Shown here piece by piece: positions 27,332 to 35,940 of a stretch of 64,000 nucleotides of DNA. Source of the stretch: Corynebacterium sp. MSK297 (GTDB lineage Bacteria > Actinomycetota > Actinomycetes > Mycobacteriales > Mycobacteriaceae); assembly GCF_030232885.1 (NCBI RefSeq), contig NZ_JASPGD010000008.1:34562-98561 (forward strand), written 5' to 3'. A program made the position numbers and the translations under genes. Under the pieces are notes generated by a model. It did no database searches, had not been told where the DNA came from, and saw only the letters and a program-made list of their open reading frames with translations. The first letter of the stretch is position 1. Each line of letters begins with the position of its first letter.

Positions 27332-28365
27332 TAGGCGGTCACCTTCTTCCACGCGGCAAGCAAGGCGTCGGTTTCTTCTGCAGTGGTGACGGTGATGCGC
27401 AGACCTTCGTCGAAAGCACGCACCAACACCCCAGAATCAGCCAAATGTGCAGCTACTTCTTGTGCGCTGTCGTGCAAAGATTCGGCCGGAACCCACACGA
27501 AATTAGCGAAAGATTGCGTCAGGCCCAGCTCGTCGGCAAGCCGGTCACGCTGCTGATTAGTTTCGACGACGCGTTCGTTGAGCTCGTCGGCAGCCTCCAA
27601 AGAAGCTAGCGCTGCCGCTTGCGCTACCGCGGACACGCTGAAGGGAACGGCGACTTTTCCCAGCGTAGCGATGATTTCTGGGTTACCGAAGGCATAGCCG
27701 ACGCGTAAACCCGCCAGCCCGTAGGCCTTCGAGAAGGTGCGCAGGCCGATCACGTTCGGGTACTGCTGTACGGCTTCGGTGGCCAGCGGGGTGTTATCGG
27801 CGGTGTTGTATTCCACATAAGCCTCGTCTAGTGCGACAACGACGTCGGCGGGCACCCGGTCTATGAACTCGTGGAATTCCTTGGTGCTGATGGTGGTGCC
27901 GGTGGGATTGTTTGGGTTGCACACGAAAATCAGGCGGGTGCGTTCGCTGATGGCGTCGGCCATGGCGGGTAGGTCATTACGCAGCTCGCGCAGTGGGACC
28001 GGCACGGCAGTGGCGCCGGTGACCCGGCTGAAAATCGGGTAGGCCTCGAAGCTGCGCCATGGGAAGATGACTTCATCGCCCGGCTGGCAGGTGATGGTCA
28101 CCAACTGCTGGCACAATGCGGAAGAACCCGTGCCGACGGTGACGCTGGTTTCGTCGGCAAGCCCCAAGTGTGCGGCGAGCTTCTTGCGTAGCTCTATGGC
28201 TCCCATATCCGGGTAGCGGTGGGATTGCGCGGCGGATTCGGTGATCGCCTCGGTAATGCTTGGTAGCGGCGGGTGGGCGGATTCGTTAGAAGAAAGCTTA
28301 ACTGCATCCGGCATACGTTTACCGGGGACGTATGATGGCAGTGAATTGAGATCTTCTCGCAACAT
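27331..28365 (-). CDS. pat: aromatic amino acid/histidinol-phosphate-type aminotransferase (Pat-like)
   Basis: This is a 344-aa class I/II aminotransferase. The start MLREDLNSLPSYVPGKR is chosen by family pattern. It shows LSSNESAHPPLPS, YPD(M)GAIELR, the CNPNNPTGT motif and the PLP lysine in TFSKAYGLAGLRVGYAFG. Corynebacterial Pat enzymes transaminate aromatic amino acids and overlap with HisC in sequence. With no his genes nearby, Pat is the better name. The stop overlaps the start of the downstream membrane protein gene. Confidence 0.87.
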   Translation of the reverse strand: MLREDLNSLPSYVPGKRMPDAVKLSSNESAHPPLPSITEAITESAAQSHRYPDMGAIELRKKLAAHLGLADETSVTVGTGSSALCQQLVTITCQPGDEVIFPWRSFEAYPIFSRVTGATAVPVPLRELRNDLPAMADAISERTRLIFVCNPNNPTGTTISTKEFHEFIDRVPADVVVALDEAYVEYNTADNTPLATEAVQQYPNVIGLRTFSKAYGLAGLRVGYAFGNPEIIATLGKVAVPFSVSAVAQAAALASLEAADELNERVVETNQQRDRLADELGLTQSFANFVWVPAESLHDSAQEVAAHLADSGVLVRAFDEGLRITVTTAEETDALLAAWKKVTA

Positions 28366-28445
28366 GCGTGTCAGTGTAGCCGTATTTGATGCTCGCACGG
28401 GCTTAATTGCGCGAGGGCATGCTAACAGTTATGCTAGACCGCGTT

Positions 28446-28534
28446 GGAGATGTGCCAGAGCGGCCGAATGGGACTCACTGCTAATGAGTTGCCTGCTTAA
28501 CGGCGGGCCGGAGGTTCGAATCCTCTCATCTCCG
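28446..28534 (+). tRNA. tRNA-Ser (anticodon GCT)
   Basis: GGAGATG (28446-28452) pairs with CATCTCC (28527-28533), with discriminator G at 28534. The anticodon stem ACTCA/TGAGT encloses loop CTGCTAA. The long variable arm and GGTTCGAATC T-loop are typical of class II. Only CA follows, so the final CCA is not fully encoded. Confidence 0.94.
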
Positions 28535-28540
28535 CACTGC

Positions 28541-28578
28541 GAAGCCCCGAGATTTCTCTGTGAAGTCATCGGGGCTTC
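28541..28578 (+). terminator. terminator-like hairpin after tRNA-Ser
   Basis: GAAGCCCCGA (28541-28550) pairs perfectly with TCGGGGCTTC (28569-28578) across an 18-nt loop. A T-run is weak. The rest of 28579-28817 shows no gene; it holds the promoter region of the secreted protein that follows. Confidence 0.6.
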
Positions 28579-28817
28579 TGCTTCATCTCGACGGCGAGAT
28601 TATTGATCATCGGTAGAATTTTTGGCGTTAACGCGAATTTTTCGTGTTTGGGTTGATGCTAGAACCACGATGAGCGCGGAAAACAGCTTGATAAACAGCT
28701 TGATGCCTGTTTGAGAAATCCTCTAAACTGGGAAGTCAGATTCCGCGATTTATCCGTTTGCGATGACCATCGTAAAACGACGTGGGCCAATTCGAAGAGG
28801 AAGGTAGCGTATAACGC

Positions 28818-29435
28818 ATGAAATCGGCGAAGACTTTCTGTGGTGCAGCATTAACGGCTGCTGCCATTTTCACTTCTGTGCTTGCCCCAGCTGCTGATGC
28901 GAAAAGCCATCCGCAGCTGTCGCTCATCGACAAAGCAACATGCACCAAGATCACTCAGCTTGCGAATGAAGGCAAGCCTGTTCCGGATGTCTCTATCCTT
29001 CACGACGAAGATAGCCTTCCGGGATATTTCCGCGATGGTGTTCTCAAGTATAAAGTCGAAGATAACTTCCCATACCGCAAGCAACTCGATGCCGCTGTCG
29101 CGGATTGGAACAATTCTTTAGAGGGCAAAGCCTCCCTGAAAGAAGTCAGTGGAGACGAGGTTGATGATGACACGGTAAAGATCCAATACCGCCCGGAACC
29201 TGGTGGTTTTGTACAAGGATCAGCAATTCCAAGCCAGAAGCGGTTGGTTATTAAAACCGCCACTCTCATGTATCCGGAAGCGCTGCAAGGTACGATCGCC
29301 CATGAACTTGGTCACCTGATGGGAGCCGGACATTCGTGCGATGGTGCTCTTATGGCAGGGGCAAATCAGAAGAATATTTCCTACCATGTGACCCCACTTG
29401 ATGTGGCCGCAATTGTGCAAGGACAATTTGATTAA
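28818..29435 (+). CDS. secreted metzincin-type zinc metalloprotease
   Basis: This 205-aa protein has a Sec signal peptide (MKSAKTFCGAALTAAAIFTSVLAPAADA, cleavage after about residue 28). Near the C-terminus is HELGHLMGAGHS, the extended HExxHxxGxxH motif of metzincins. It is followed by ALMAG, the expected Met-turn. It resembles small matrixin/snapalysin-like domains but not a specific named family. It is preceded by GAGGAAGGTAG. Single Cys residues at 44 and about 175 could form a disulfide. Confidence 0.8.
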   Translation: MKSAKTFCGAALTAAAIFTSVLAPAADAKSHPQLSLIDKATCTKITQLANEGKPVPDVSILHDEDSLPGYFRDGVLKYKVEDNFPYRKQLDAAVADWNNSLEGKASLKEVSGDEVDDDTVKIQYRPEPGGFVQGSAIPSQKRLVIKTATLMYPEALQGTIAHELGHLMGAGHSCDGALMAGANQKNISYHVTPLDVAAIVQGQFD

Positions 29436-29514
29436 AAAGACTCTGACGGTACGAAATTTTGTTCTGCGGCCTTGAAGGCTGAGTTTTGCTTGGCCTCGCC
29501 GCAGTATCCAGAGT

Positions 29515-29558
29515 TCAAGCGGGTGAGCAAGCTAGTTGTGCTTAGCTCACCCGCTTGA
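29515..29558. terminator. bidirectional terminator hairpin
   Basis: TCAAGCGGGTGAGC (29515-29528) is perfectly complementary to GCTCACCCGCTTGA (29545-29558), a 14-bp stem with a 16-nt loop. It lies between two convergent genes. The flanking U-tract is poor, so rho-independent function is likely but not certain. Confidence 0.6.
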
Positions 29559-29634
29559 GTGTATTATCTAGTCTTCGACGTGCCGTTGCCCGGTTATCTT
29601 CAGCACAGTGAAGACAGGTTGCACGACCTCGAAG

Positions 29635-30069
29635 TTACATTGCGGCAGTGATGTTGTCGTAGCCATTAATCTTCAAAGCGTCCAATACGCGGTCCACAGC
29701 AGCCTGATCGGTGTCATGATTGAAAGTTGCTGGGAACGTGAGGTGCGCGGTGTGGTTATCCTTGAAATCGATGTTTAAGAATTCGTGGCCGACTTCTTCG
29801 GTGGCGAGCGCCAGTTCACGCTGCACTGCTAGTTTTCCGCTTTGCAAAAAGCCGGTGGCCTGATCTTTGTGGGCATTGATCAATTCTTCGTTGTCGCCAG
29901 TCATGCGACCTTTGTGAGCATGGGCCCCGGGTTGAGCAGTCTCATCCTGGGCAGAAACAATACCGATGTTGGGTTGATCGACACTATTTAAGTGATCGGC
30001 TGGCGTGATTACGCTGGACAATGACATAAGAGCTGAGAGAGAGCCGGCTAGCAAAGATGAAACAGACAT
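29635..30069 (-). CDS. small secreted protein of unknown function
   Basis: This 144-aa protein has a likely signal peptide (MSVSSLLAGSLSALMSLSSVITPA or a longer form ending near VSAQ). The mature part is acidic and His-containing, with LDALKINGYDNITAAM at the end. The start has a strong GGAGGAG ribosome-binding site. No known domain is recognised. It is convergent with the metzincin gene, both secreted, but a functional link is not shown. Confidence 0.65.
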   Translation of the reverse strand: MSVSSLLAGSLSALMSLSSVITPADHLNSVDQPNIGIVSAQDETAQPGAHAHKGRMTGDNEELINAHKDQATGFLQSGKLAVQRELALATEEVGHEFLNIDFKDNHTAHLTFPATFNHDTDQAAVDRVLDALKINGYDNITAAM

Positions 30070-30354
30070 TGTGGTCTCCTCCTATAGATTCGGAATTTCG
30101 AAGTGTGCTGACTATTGTCAGCCAGCTGCTCCATTATCCCACGGAAGAGTGAATATAAATTGTTTCTTTGTTGAGTATCTGATTACACTCTCGGGGATCT
30201 TTAGCTCGTGATCACTTGGGGGAAGAAAGTACTTACATGGTGTGACTCGTCTTGGCATTCGCACTGAGGGCTAGCAACAATGCCTTTTCCGGTGCGATGT
30301 AGTTGCCCCGATGCCTGGGCTCAGTTCTTGATTGCTTGGTCTATCCTAAGCTGT

Positions 30355-31644
30355 ATGAAGTCTAGTTTCCGCTTTGATGGTATTGATCTGGCCCGCGGAC
30401 TTGCGATCGTGGGCATGGTATTCGCCCATTTGGGCCCTACCGGTTTTGCTGGCGGAGTCGTCGCGGACTATACCACCACCGCTGTTGCTGGCTATCCCTC
30501 AGCACTGTTCGCGGTGCTGGCCGGGGTTTCGTTAGGTCTGTTTACTGAGCGCGGCGCTGCTGATCCTGTGCGTACACGGCTTGCAACGCTGGTGCGTGGT
30601 GTCATACTTTTAGTCGCCGGTACGCTGATGTCGATGGTGCAGTCCACCATTGCCATCGTGTTGACGGCTATTGCCGCTATCTACCTTCTGCTGTTCTGGC
30701 TACCACGGTGTAAAACCTGGGTGATCTCCGTGCTGGTCGCGGTGCTGGCCGCGATTTCTTCCGTGGGATTTGTGCTGGTGGAGCTCGTACCGCTGGGCTT
30801 TGAACTGTTCATGCCGCCGTACCCGATATTGGCATGGTTGACCTATGGTTCGGTGGGGGTTCTGGTGCACCGGTTCCTCGTGGGTAACACCAAGTCTCAG
30901 GCGATTGCGGTGGTGCCCGCGTTGGTGGTCGCTGCCGTGGGATTTGTTATCCGTGTGAACAATGCCGCCGTTGTGCCTGATGAAGCGCTTGCTGAGGCCA
31001 CCGAGTCGCAGATTGACAGTGATCCGGGTGCGCAATCACTGTTGACGCAGAGTTTTGAGCCGCACACCGGAATGTTTGGTGACCTGTTGGCAAGCATCGC
31101 ATTCGCCATTGCGGTGATTTGTCTGTGCTGCTTGCTGTGTCGCGTGCGGTGGGTGAATATTGCCTCTTATCCGCTGCGTGCGGTGGGCACGATGGCCTTG
31201 ACGACGTACGTCGCACACGTGTTTATCGCGGGGTTCTTCATGCTCGGTGGCGTTCCGTTGGAGGACGCCGAGGTGGCGAAGGCGGAAACCGTGGCAGATG
31301 GACAAGATGTAGAAGACGCGAGTCCAGCCGAATCTGACCCGAGTTTTGAGCGCTACCAAAAAATTATTCAAGAGGCTGATACTTGGCAGGAATATGACGA
31401 ACTGACCGCGGAGTTTTGGGATAACAAGGTTACCCAAGGCTGGGGTCCGAGTGAAGGCGAAGGCGAGCTGGGTGCGAAAGGTTCTGGTCAGCTCAATGAT
31501 TGGGCCACTGCTGCGTGGAACGCGCTGGGGCTTATTGCGTTTGCAGCGTTGTGGAAAGCGTTTTTCCGGCGTGGTCCGCTGGAATGGCTCGTGGCACGGC
31601 TTATTAGCAAGGCGGTGTTGCGCAAAGAGGCCAATATGCAATAG
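30355..31644 (+). CDS. DUF418/heparan-alpha-glucosaminide acetyltransferase-like membrane protein
   Basis: This 429-aa protein starts at ATG 30355 (MKSSFRFDGIDLARGLAIVGMVFAHLGP). The FDGIDLARGLA motif with a following helix His is the hallmark of HGSNAT/DUF1624-DUF418 membrane acyltransferases. There are about ten membrane helices. A hydrophilic, acidic insert of roughly 90 residues (from about residue 305) separates the final helix. A -10-like TATCCT at 30342-30347 sits 7 nt before the ATG, suggesting leaderless transcription. The acyl substrate is unknown. Confidence 0.75.
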   Translation: MKSSFRFDGIDLARGLAIVGMVFAHLGPTGFAGGVVADYTTTAVAGYPSALFAVLAGVSLGLFTERGAADPVRTRLATLVRGVILLVAGTLMSMVQSTIAIVLTAIAAIYLLLFWLPRCKTWVISVLVAVLAAISSVGFVLVELVPLGFELFMPPYPILAWLTYGSVGVLVHRFLVGNTKSQAIAVVPALVVAAVGFVIRVNNAAVVPDEALAEATESQIDSDPGAQSLLTQSFEPHTGMFGDLLASIAFAIAVICLCCLLCRVRWVNIASYPLRAVGTMALTTYVAHVFIAGFFMLGGVPLEDAEVAKAETVADGQDVEDASPAESDPSFERYQKIIQEADTWQEYDELTAEFWDNKVTQGWGPSEGEGELGAKGSGQLNDWATAAWNALGLIAFAALWKAFFRRGPLEWLVARLISKAVLRKEANMQ

Positions 31645-31673
31645 GGTAGCCATACCTTAAAGATGGAGGTTGT

Positions 31674-32408
31674 ATGCTCACGCCGGAAATATGTGCACAA
31701 AGCCTAACCAGACGCATTCTGGGTGGCGCTGGCACGCTTTCACTCATCCCTTTAGATATGGATGCCACCGCGTCCATCGCGGTAGCTGCCCACGGTTTTG
31801 ATCATCACGGCCAAATGATCATCGCCTGCCACGTCGATGATGTTGCTTGTTTGAGCGACGGGCGTGCGCGCCTGGATGGCATTAAGAAGGCGTTGGAATT
31901 CAGTACTGACATCACCATCGCCAGCTTGCATGCTGTTGCAGAGGTGGAATGGCAGGACGGTTGGTATGCTGCGCAAGATCTGGTGGAAGAACCCACCCCG
32001 TTTCTGCGATTCGGTATCGTGACCTTGGACCACGCGCACCTGCATTGGCCGTGTGGGGCAAGCCTGGTTCGGATGGCGGAGCTGCAGGAAGGCGCGGTGC
32101 AGCACACGGCTGAGCGGATCGATGAATTTGCTGCGCGTGAGGTACTGGATGGCGTCGGCAAGCGACGCCTGGCGACCCTGCACGAGGAAGTCATGGCCGG
32201 GGTGACCGCTGGGCTAGTGCTAAGTGACCGCACACAACCGATGTGCCCGCACTGGAACGGCCAAGTCTGGGTCGCCGATGTCAACGAATGCGGTTTTATG
32301 CTGATTGCGGCAGGGGATGATCGCATGAGCGTAACCATGGTGGGGTTTGCCAGCCCAGCAGAGTCCCTGGTGAATTTTGAAAGCGCGGTGAAAGCCCTGG
32401 CGCGGTAA
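31674..32408 (+). CDS. conserved hypothetical protein
   Basis: This 244-aa soluble protein has a good GGAGG ribosome-binding site before ATG 31674. N-terminal strands (GTLSLIPLDMDATASIAVAAHGFDHHGQMIIACHVDD) suggest a split-barrel-like fold of the pyridoxamine-phosphate-oxidase/heme-iron-utilisation type, but no diagnostic residue confirms it. It sits 29 bp after the membrane acyltransferase-like gene and is probably co-transcribed. Its stop is followed by a 14-bp repeat. Confidence 0.6.
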   Translation: MLTPEICAQSLTRRILGGAGTLSLIPLDMDATASIAVAAHGFDHHGQMIIACHVDDVACLSDGRARLDGIKKALEFSTDITIASLHAVAEVEWQDGWYAAQDLVEEPTPFLRFGIVTLDHAHLHWPCGASLVRMAELQEGAVQHTAERIDEFAAREVLDGVGKRRLATLHEEVMAGVTAGLVLSDRTQPMCPHWNGQVWVADVNECGFMLIAAGDDRMSVTMVGFASPAESLVNFESAVKALAR

Positions 32409-32442
32409 CTCTAAGGCGGTCACTTTGAGGCAGCGACTCTAC
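32402..32442 (+). repeat. 14-bp tandem repeat over the stop codon of the hypothetical gene
   Basis: Units start at 32402 (GCGGTAACTCTAAG), 32416 (GCGGTCACTTTGAG) and 32430 (GCAGCGACTCTAC). The real TAA is at 32406-32408. The second unit is 10-11 of 14 identical to the first and the third is weaker. Confidence 0.7.
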
Positions 32443-32523
32443 AACGGCGAGCAGCAGCTTCCGGAGCGCGCCTGCTGGTGTTCTCAAGTGCCCTGGCGAA
32501 ATTTTTTATAACTGCCAAACGGG

Positions 32524-32616
32524 TATATTCTAGCCGAAGCTTACTGGGGCAGCTATCTGCCCAGGGGCTAGTCCGGCCCACGAGGGCGCTCGATGATCCT
32601 GTAAGGGAGGTGCGTT
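32524..32616 (+). promoter_or_regulatory. structured 5' leader of mgtE with promoter-like element
   Basis: A -10-like TATATT lies at 32524-32529. Three consecutive hairpins follow: CTGGGGCAG/CTGCCCAG (32544-32564), GGGC/GCCC (32565-32579) and CGAG/CTCG (32581-32592). The GGGAGG ribosome-binding site is at 32605-32610. The arrangement suggests a cis-acting leader controlling the Mg2+ transporter. It does not match the M-box pattern I know, so no riboswitch class is assigned. Confidence 0.35.
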
Positions 32617-33981
32617 ATGCACGATGCAGCAGTAGAAGCAATTGACGAACTAGAAGGTCTGCTGAGGAGTCATGATGACGTACCTCCGAAGGAAGCGTTG
32701 CGATTACGCACGCTGCTGGACGAGCCCCCAATCAAAGACATTGTTGCGCTGGTAGAACGCTCCAATGCCACCCGTGCTGCGGTCGTGCTCCGGCTGCTGT
32801 CGCGTGAGCGCTCTATTGCCGTATTCGATGCGCTGGATGCTGCCCACCAGGCCGATGTGATTGGTGCGCTGGGTAATAAAGATGTCTATTCCTTCTTTGA
32901 TGAGCTGGACCCGGACGACAGGGTCTCGCTGATCGACGAGCTACCGGCGGAAATTGCCGACCGGCTGCTGAAGAACCTGGATAAAACCGAGCGTGATGTC
33001 ACCGGCGTCATTTTGGGGTACCCGAAAGGCTCGATTGGCCGCCGCATGTCGCCGGAGGTGCCGGAAATCCATGAGGATATGACGGTCAATGAGGCCATGA
33101 CGCTGCTGCGTAAAGAAGCCGATGACCTGGAAACTCTGTATTCCATCCCGGTGACGCGCCGGGACCGCCGCCTGGTGGGCGTAACTTCGCTGCGTGAGCT
33201 GTTTTTGGCGCATGGCGACCGCAAAGTGAAATCCGTGATGGCGGATCCGATCTTTGCTTGCGCTAACGATGATGCCGAAGAAACCGCGCGTTGGTTCTTA
33301 CCGTTGGATTTGCTGGCGATGCCGATCGTCGATCACACCGAACGCCTGGTGGGTATCCTGACCTTCGACGATGCGCAGGACATCGTGGAGGAAGAAGACA
33401 GCGAGGACTCTGCTCGTGCCGGTGGTGCCGAGCCGTTGCAGCAGCCGTATATGTCGACGCCGCTGGTGAAAATCATGCGTTCGCGTATCGTCTGGCTGTT
33501 GGTGTTGGCGGTATCTGCGCTGTTGACGGTGCAGGTATTGGATGCTTTTGAAGGCACGCTGGAAAAAGCCGTGGTGCTGTCGCTGTTTATTCCGCTGCTG
33601 ACCGGTACTGGCGGTAACACGGGCAACCAGGCGGCGACGACAGTCACTCGTGCGTTGGCGCTGGGTGACGTGCGAAAACGCGATATCGCGCAGGTGATGT
33701 GGCGCGAATTGCGCGTGGGCTTGATGCTGGGTACCACCTTGGGTTCGTTGGGCTTTATCTTGGCGACGTTGGTCTATGGCTCTGATATTGGAATAGTGAT
33801 CGGTTTGACGCTGTTGAGCGTGTGCGCGATGTCGGCGACTGTCGGTGGAGCGATGCCGATCGTCGCCAAGACTGTTGGTGCAGATCCAGCCGTGTTTTCT
33901 AACCCGTTCATTTCGACGTTCTGCGATGCGACGGGCCTGATCATCTATTTCTTGATTGCGAAAACCATTTTGGGGATTTAG
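32617..33981 (+). CDS. mgtE: magnesium transporter MgtE
   Basis: This is a 454-aa transporter. An N-terminal superhelical domain (VALVERSNATRAAVVLRLLSRE..) is followed by two CBS domains (about residues 140-265) that sense cytosolic Mg2+. Five membrane helices carry the pore motif PLLTGTGGNTGNQAATTVTRALALG. Length and order match MgtE exactly. GGGAGG precedes the start. The gene lies behind a structured leader. Confidence 0.95.
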   Translation: MHDAAVEAIDELEGLLRSHDDVPPKEALRLRTLLDEPPIKDIVALVERSNATRAAVVLRLLSRERSIAVFDALDAAHQADVIGALGNKDVYSFFDELDPDDRVSLIDELPAEIADRLLKNLDKTERDVTGVILGYPKGSIGRRMSPEVPEIHEDMTVNEAMTLLRKEADDLETLYSIPVTRRDRRLVGVTSLRELFLAHGDRKVKSVMADPIFACANDDAEETARWFLPLDLLAMPIVDHTERLVGILTFDDAQDIVEEEDSEDSARAGGAEPLQQPYMSTPLVKIMRSRIVWLLVLAVSALLTVQVLDAFEGTLEKAVVLSLFIPLLTGTGGNTGNQAATTVTRALALGDVRKRDIAQVMWRELRVGLMLGTTLGSLGFILATLVYGSDIGIVIGLTLLSVCAMSATVGGAMPIVAKTVGADPAVFSNPFISTFCDATGLIIYFLIAKTILGI

Positions 33982-34049
33982 GCGTTGCTCATGGGTTAGG
34001 ATTTAGACACTCCCAGCCCATATGACATAGAGCAAGAAATGGACTCGTT

Positions 34050-35633
34050 ATGAGCACTCCGCAGGTGCACGAGAGCACCTCGAAGGCCGAAGGCCAAGAC
34101 ACCGAGGTTCGTGAACGCCGCGAAACCACCCGCCAGTACACCGGCTTGCTCGTCGGTATTGCCCTGGCGGTGTTGGTGTATATGATTTTCCCGTCGAACG
34201 CAGTAGAAACACTCAGCCAATCCGCTGGTGCTGACCCAGAAACTGAGTATAGTGTGCAGTCGCTGCGGATTGTTGCCGCGATAACGGTGCTGATGGGCAC
34301 CTGGTGGATGACAGAAGCCATTCCGCTGGCCGCCACCGCAATGGTGCCACTGGTGGTGTTTCCACTATTCCAAGTTGGCGAGTTCTCTGACGTCGCCAAG
34401 CCTTATGCCTCGGCGACGATCTTCCTGTTCTTGGGCGGCTTCTTGATCGCACTCGGCCTGCAACGTTGGAACGTGCACCGCCGGATCGCGCTGATGGTGG
34501 TGCTGTTGGTGGGTACTTCGCCGAAGAAGCTGATTTTGGGCTTTATGATCGCGACCGGCTTTTTGTCCATGTGGGTGTCCAATACCGCCACGGCCGTCGT
34601 CATGCTGCCCATTGGTATGTCGGTGTTGCAGTTGACCGCTGACGTGGTTGGTGGCATGCGTAAGCAGGCGAAATTTGCGACTGCATTGATGTTGGCCATT
34701 GCGTATTCGGCCTCGATTGGTTCGCTGGGCACGCTGATTGGTACTCCGCCGAACGCGCTGCTGGCTGGTTATATGAGCGAGGCGCACGGCTACACCATCG
34801 GGTTTGCGCAGTGGATGATGGTCGGTATGCCGATCGCGGTGGTTTTCGTGTTCATCGCCTGGGCGGTGCTGGTGACGGTATTCAAACCAGAGATGACGGA
34901 AATTCCTGGTGGCCGTGAGCTGATCAAAAAAGAGCTGCACGAGATGGGCAAGTGGACCGGCCCGCAGATTAGCGTCAGCATCATCTTTGTGTTGGCTGCG
35001 GTGTCGTGGATTCTCGTGCCGCTGATTTTGGATCAGTGGCTAGAAATTGAAACCGGCTACGAGGACGCCATCGTCGGTATTGCTGCCGGCCTGCTGATGT
35101 TTGCTCTCCCGGCAGATAAAAAGGGTACCCGTCTGATGGATTGGAAAACCGCGAACGAGCTGCCGTGGGATGTGCTGCTGCTGTTCGGTGGTGGCCTGGC
35201 GCTTTCCTCAATGTTTACGAATACGGGATTGTCGTTGTGGATCGGTGAGATTGCCAAGGTGCTGGGCTCGTTGCCGCTGTTCCTGTTGATTTTCGCGGTC
35301 GCTGGTCTGGTGCTGATCTTGACGGAGTTTACTTCCAACACGGCAACTGCAGCGACGTTCTTGCCGATCATGGGCGGTGTCGCCGTCGGCATTGGCCTGA
35401 CCGCAAACGCCGATCACAACGTGTTGGTGCTGGCGATTCCCGTCGCGCTGGCTGCTACGTGTGCGTTCATGCTGCCGGTGGCCACCCCGCCAAACGCAAT
35501 CGCTTTCGGTTCCGGCTACGTGCGCATCGGTGACATGATCAAGGGCGGCGTGTGGCTGAACGTCGTGGCCGTGATCTTGACGACGCTGGTGGTCTATTTC
35601 GTTGCCATCCCCGTCTTCGATATCGTGCTGTAG
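34050..35633 (+). CDS. dccT: DASS-family sodium/dicarboxylate symporter (DccT/SdcS-like)
   Basis: This 527-aa SLC13-type transporter has about 11-12 helices. It carries WMTEAIPLAATAMVPLVVFP, the first SNT motif in WVSNTATAVVMLPIG, and the second in LTEFTSNTATAATFLPIMGG, followed by VATPPNAIAFGSGYV. Corynebacterial DccT imports succinate, fumarate and malate; the locus downstream of a magnesium transporter is similar to that in C. glutamicum. The stop codon is part of an 11-bp tandem repeat. Confidence 0.93.
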   Translation: MSTPQVHESTSKAEGQDTEVRERRETTRQYTGLLVGIALAVLVYMIFPSNAVETLSQSAGADPETEYSVQSLRIVAAITVLMGTWWMTEAIPLAATAMVPLVVFPLFQVGEFSDVAKPYASATIFLFLGGFLIALGLQRWNVHRRIALMVVLLVGTSPKKLILGFMIATGFLSMWVSNTATAVVMLPIGMSVLQLTADVVGGMRKQAKFATALMLAIAYSASIGSLGTLIGTPPNALLAGYMSEAHGYTIGFAQWMMVGMPIAVVFVFIAWAVLVTVFKPEMTEIPGGRELIKKELHEMGKWTGPQISVSIIFVLAAVSWILVPLILDQWLEIETGYEDAIVGIAAGLLMFALPADKKGTRLMDWKTANELPWDVLLLFGGGLALSSMFTNTGLSLWIGEIAKVLGSLPLFLLIFAVAGLVLILTEFTSNTATAATFLPIMGGVAVGIGLTANADHNVLVLAIPVALAATCAFMLPVATPPNAIAFGSGYVRIGDMIKGGVWLNVVAVILTTLVVYFVAIPVFDIVL

Positions 35634-35690
35634 TCGTGCCCTAGCCGTGCTCGAGCCGGTCTCTAGCCGTGCTGTAGTCGTGCGGTAATT
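35625..35690 (+). repeat. 11-bp tandem repeat spanning the dccT stop codon
   Basis: Six contiguous 11-bp units start at 35625: GTGCTGTAGTC, GTGCCCTAGCC, GTGCTCGAGCC, GGTCTCTAGCC, GTGCTGTAGTC, GTGCGGTAATT. Five of six contain TAG or TAA at the same internal position. The first holds the real stop and codes for the protein's last residues. Confidence 0.9.
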
Positions 35691-35804
35691 GTTCGTGTTT
35701 ATATGTTCTGTGCTGGCGATTTGCTAGAAACCGGGATGGTCAGTAAAGTGTATTCTCGTTGCACAGAAGAGCAATCGAAAGATTTTCTCACAGTGTAGCG
35801 GGAA

Positions 35805-35877
35805 GCGCCCGTAGCTCAACGGATAGAGCATCTGACTACGGATCAGAAGGTTGGGGGTTCGAATCCCTCCGGGCGCA
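35805..35877 (+). tRNA. tRNA-Arg (anticodon ACG)
   Basis: GCGCCCG (35805-35811) pairs with CGGGCGC (35870-35876), with A as discriminator. The anticodon stem TCTGA/TCAGA surrounds loop CTACGGA. The D-arm GTAGCTCAACGGATAGAGC and GGTTCGAATCC T-arm are standard. CCA is not encoded. Confidence 0.96.
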
Positions 35878-35883
35878 CACAGA

Positions 35884-35926
35884 AAAACCCGGATTATCAC
35901 TATAGCGTGGTGATAATCCGGGTTTT
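35884..35926 (+). terminator. strong hairpin after tRNA-Arg
   Basis: AAAACCCGGATTATCAC (35884-35900) and GTGATAATCCGGGTTTT (35910-35926) form a perfect 17-bp stem with a 9-nt loop. The A-run on the left and T-run on the right are those of a bidirectional rho-independent terminator. Confidence 0.88.
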
Positions 35927-35940
35927 CGTCTGCCTCTCTT

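Noticed and set aside
32524..32616. M-box (ykoK) magnesium riboswitch
   Set aside because: The conserved M-box sequence blocks are not present, although the gene context would suit it.
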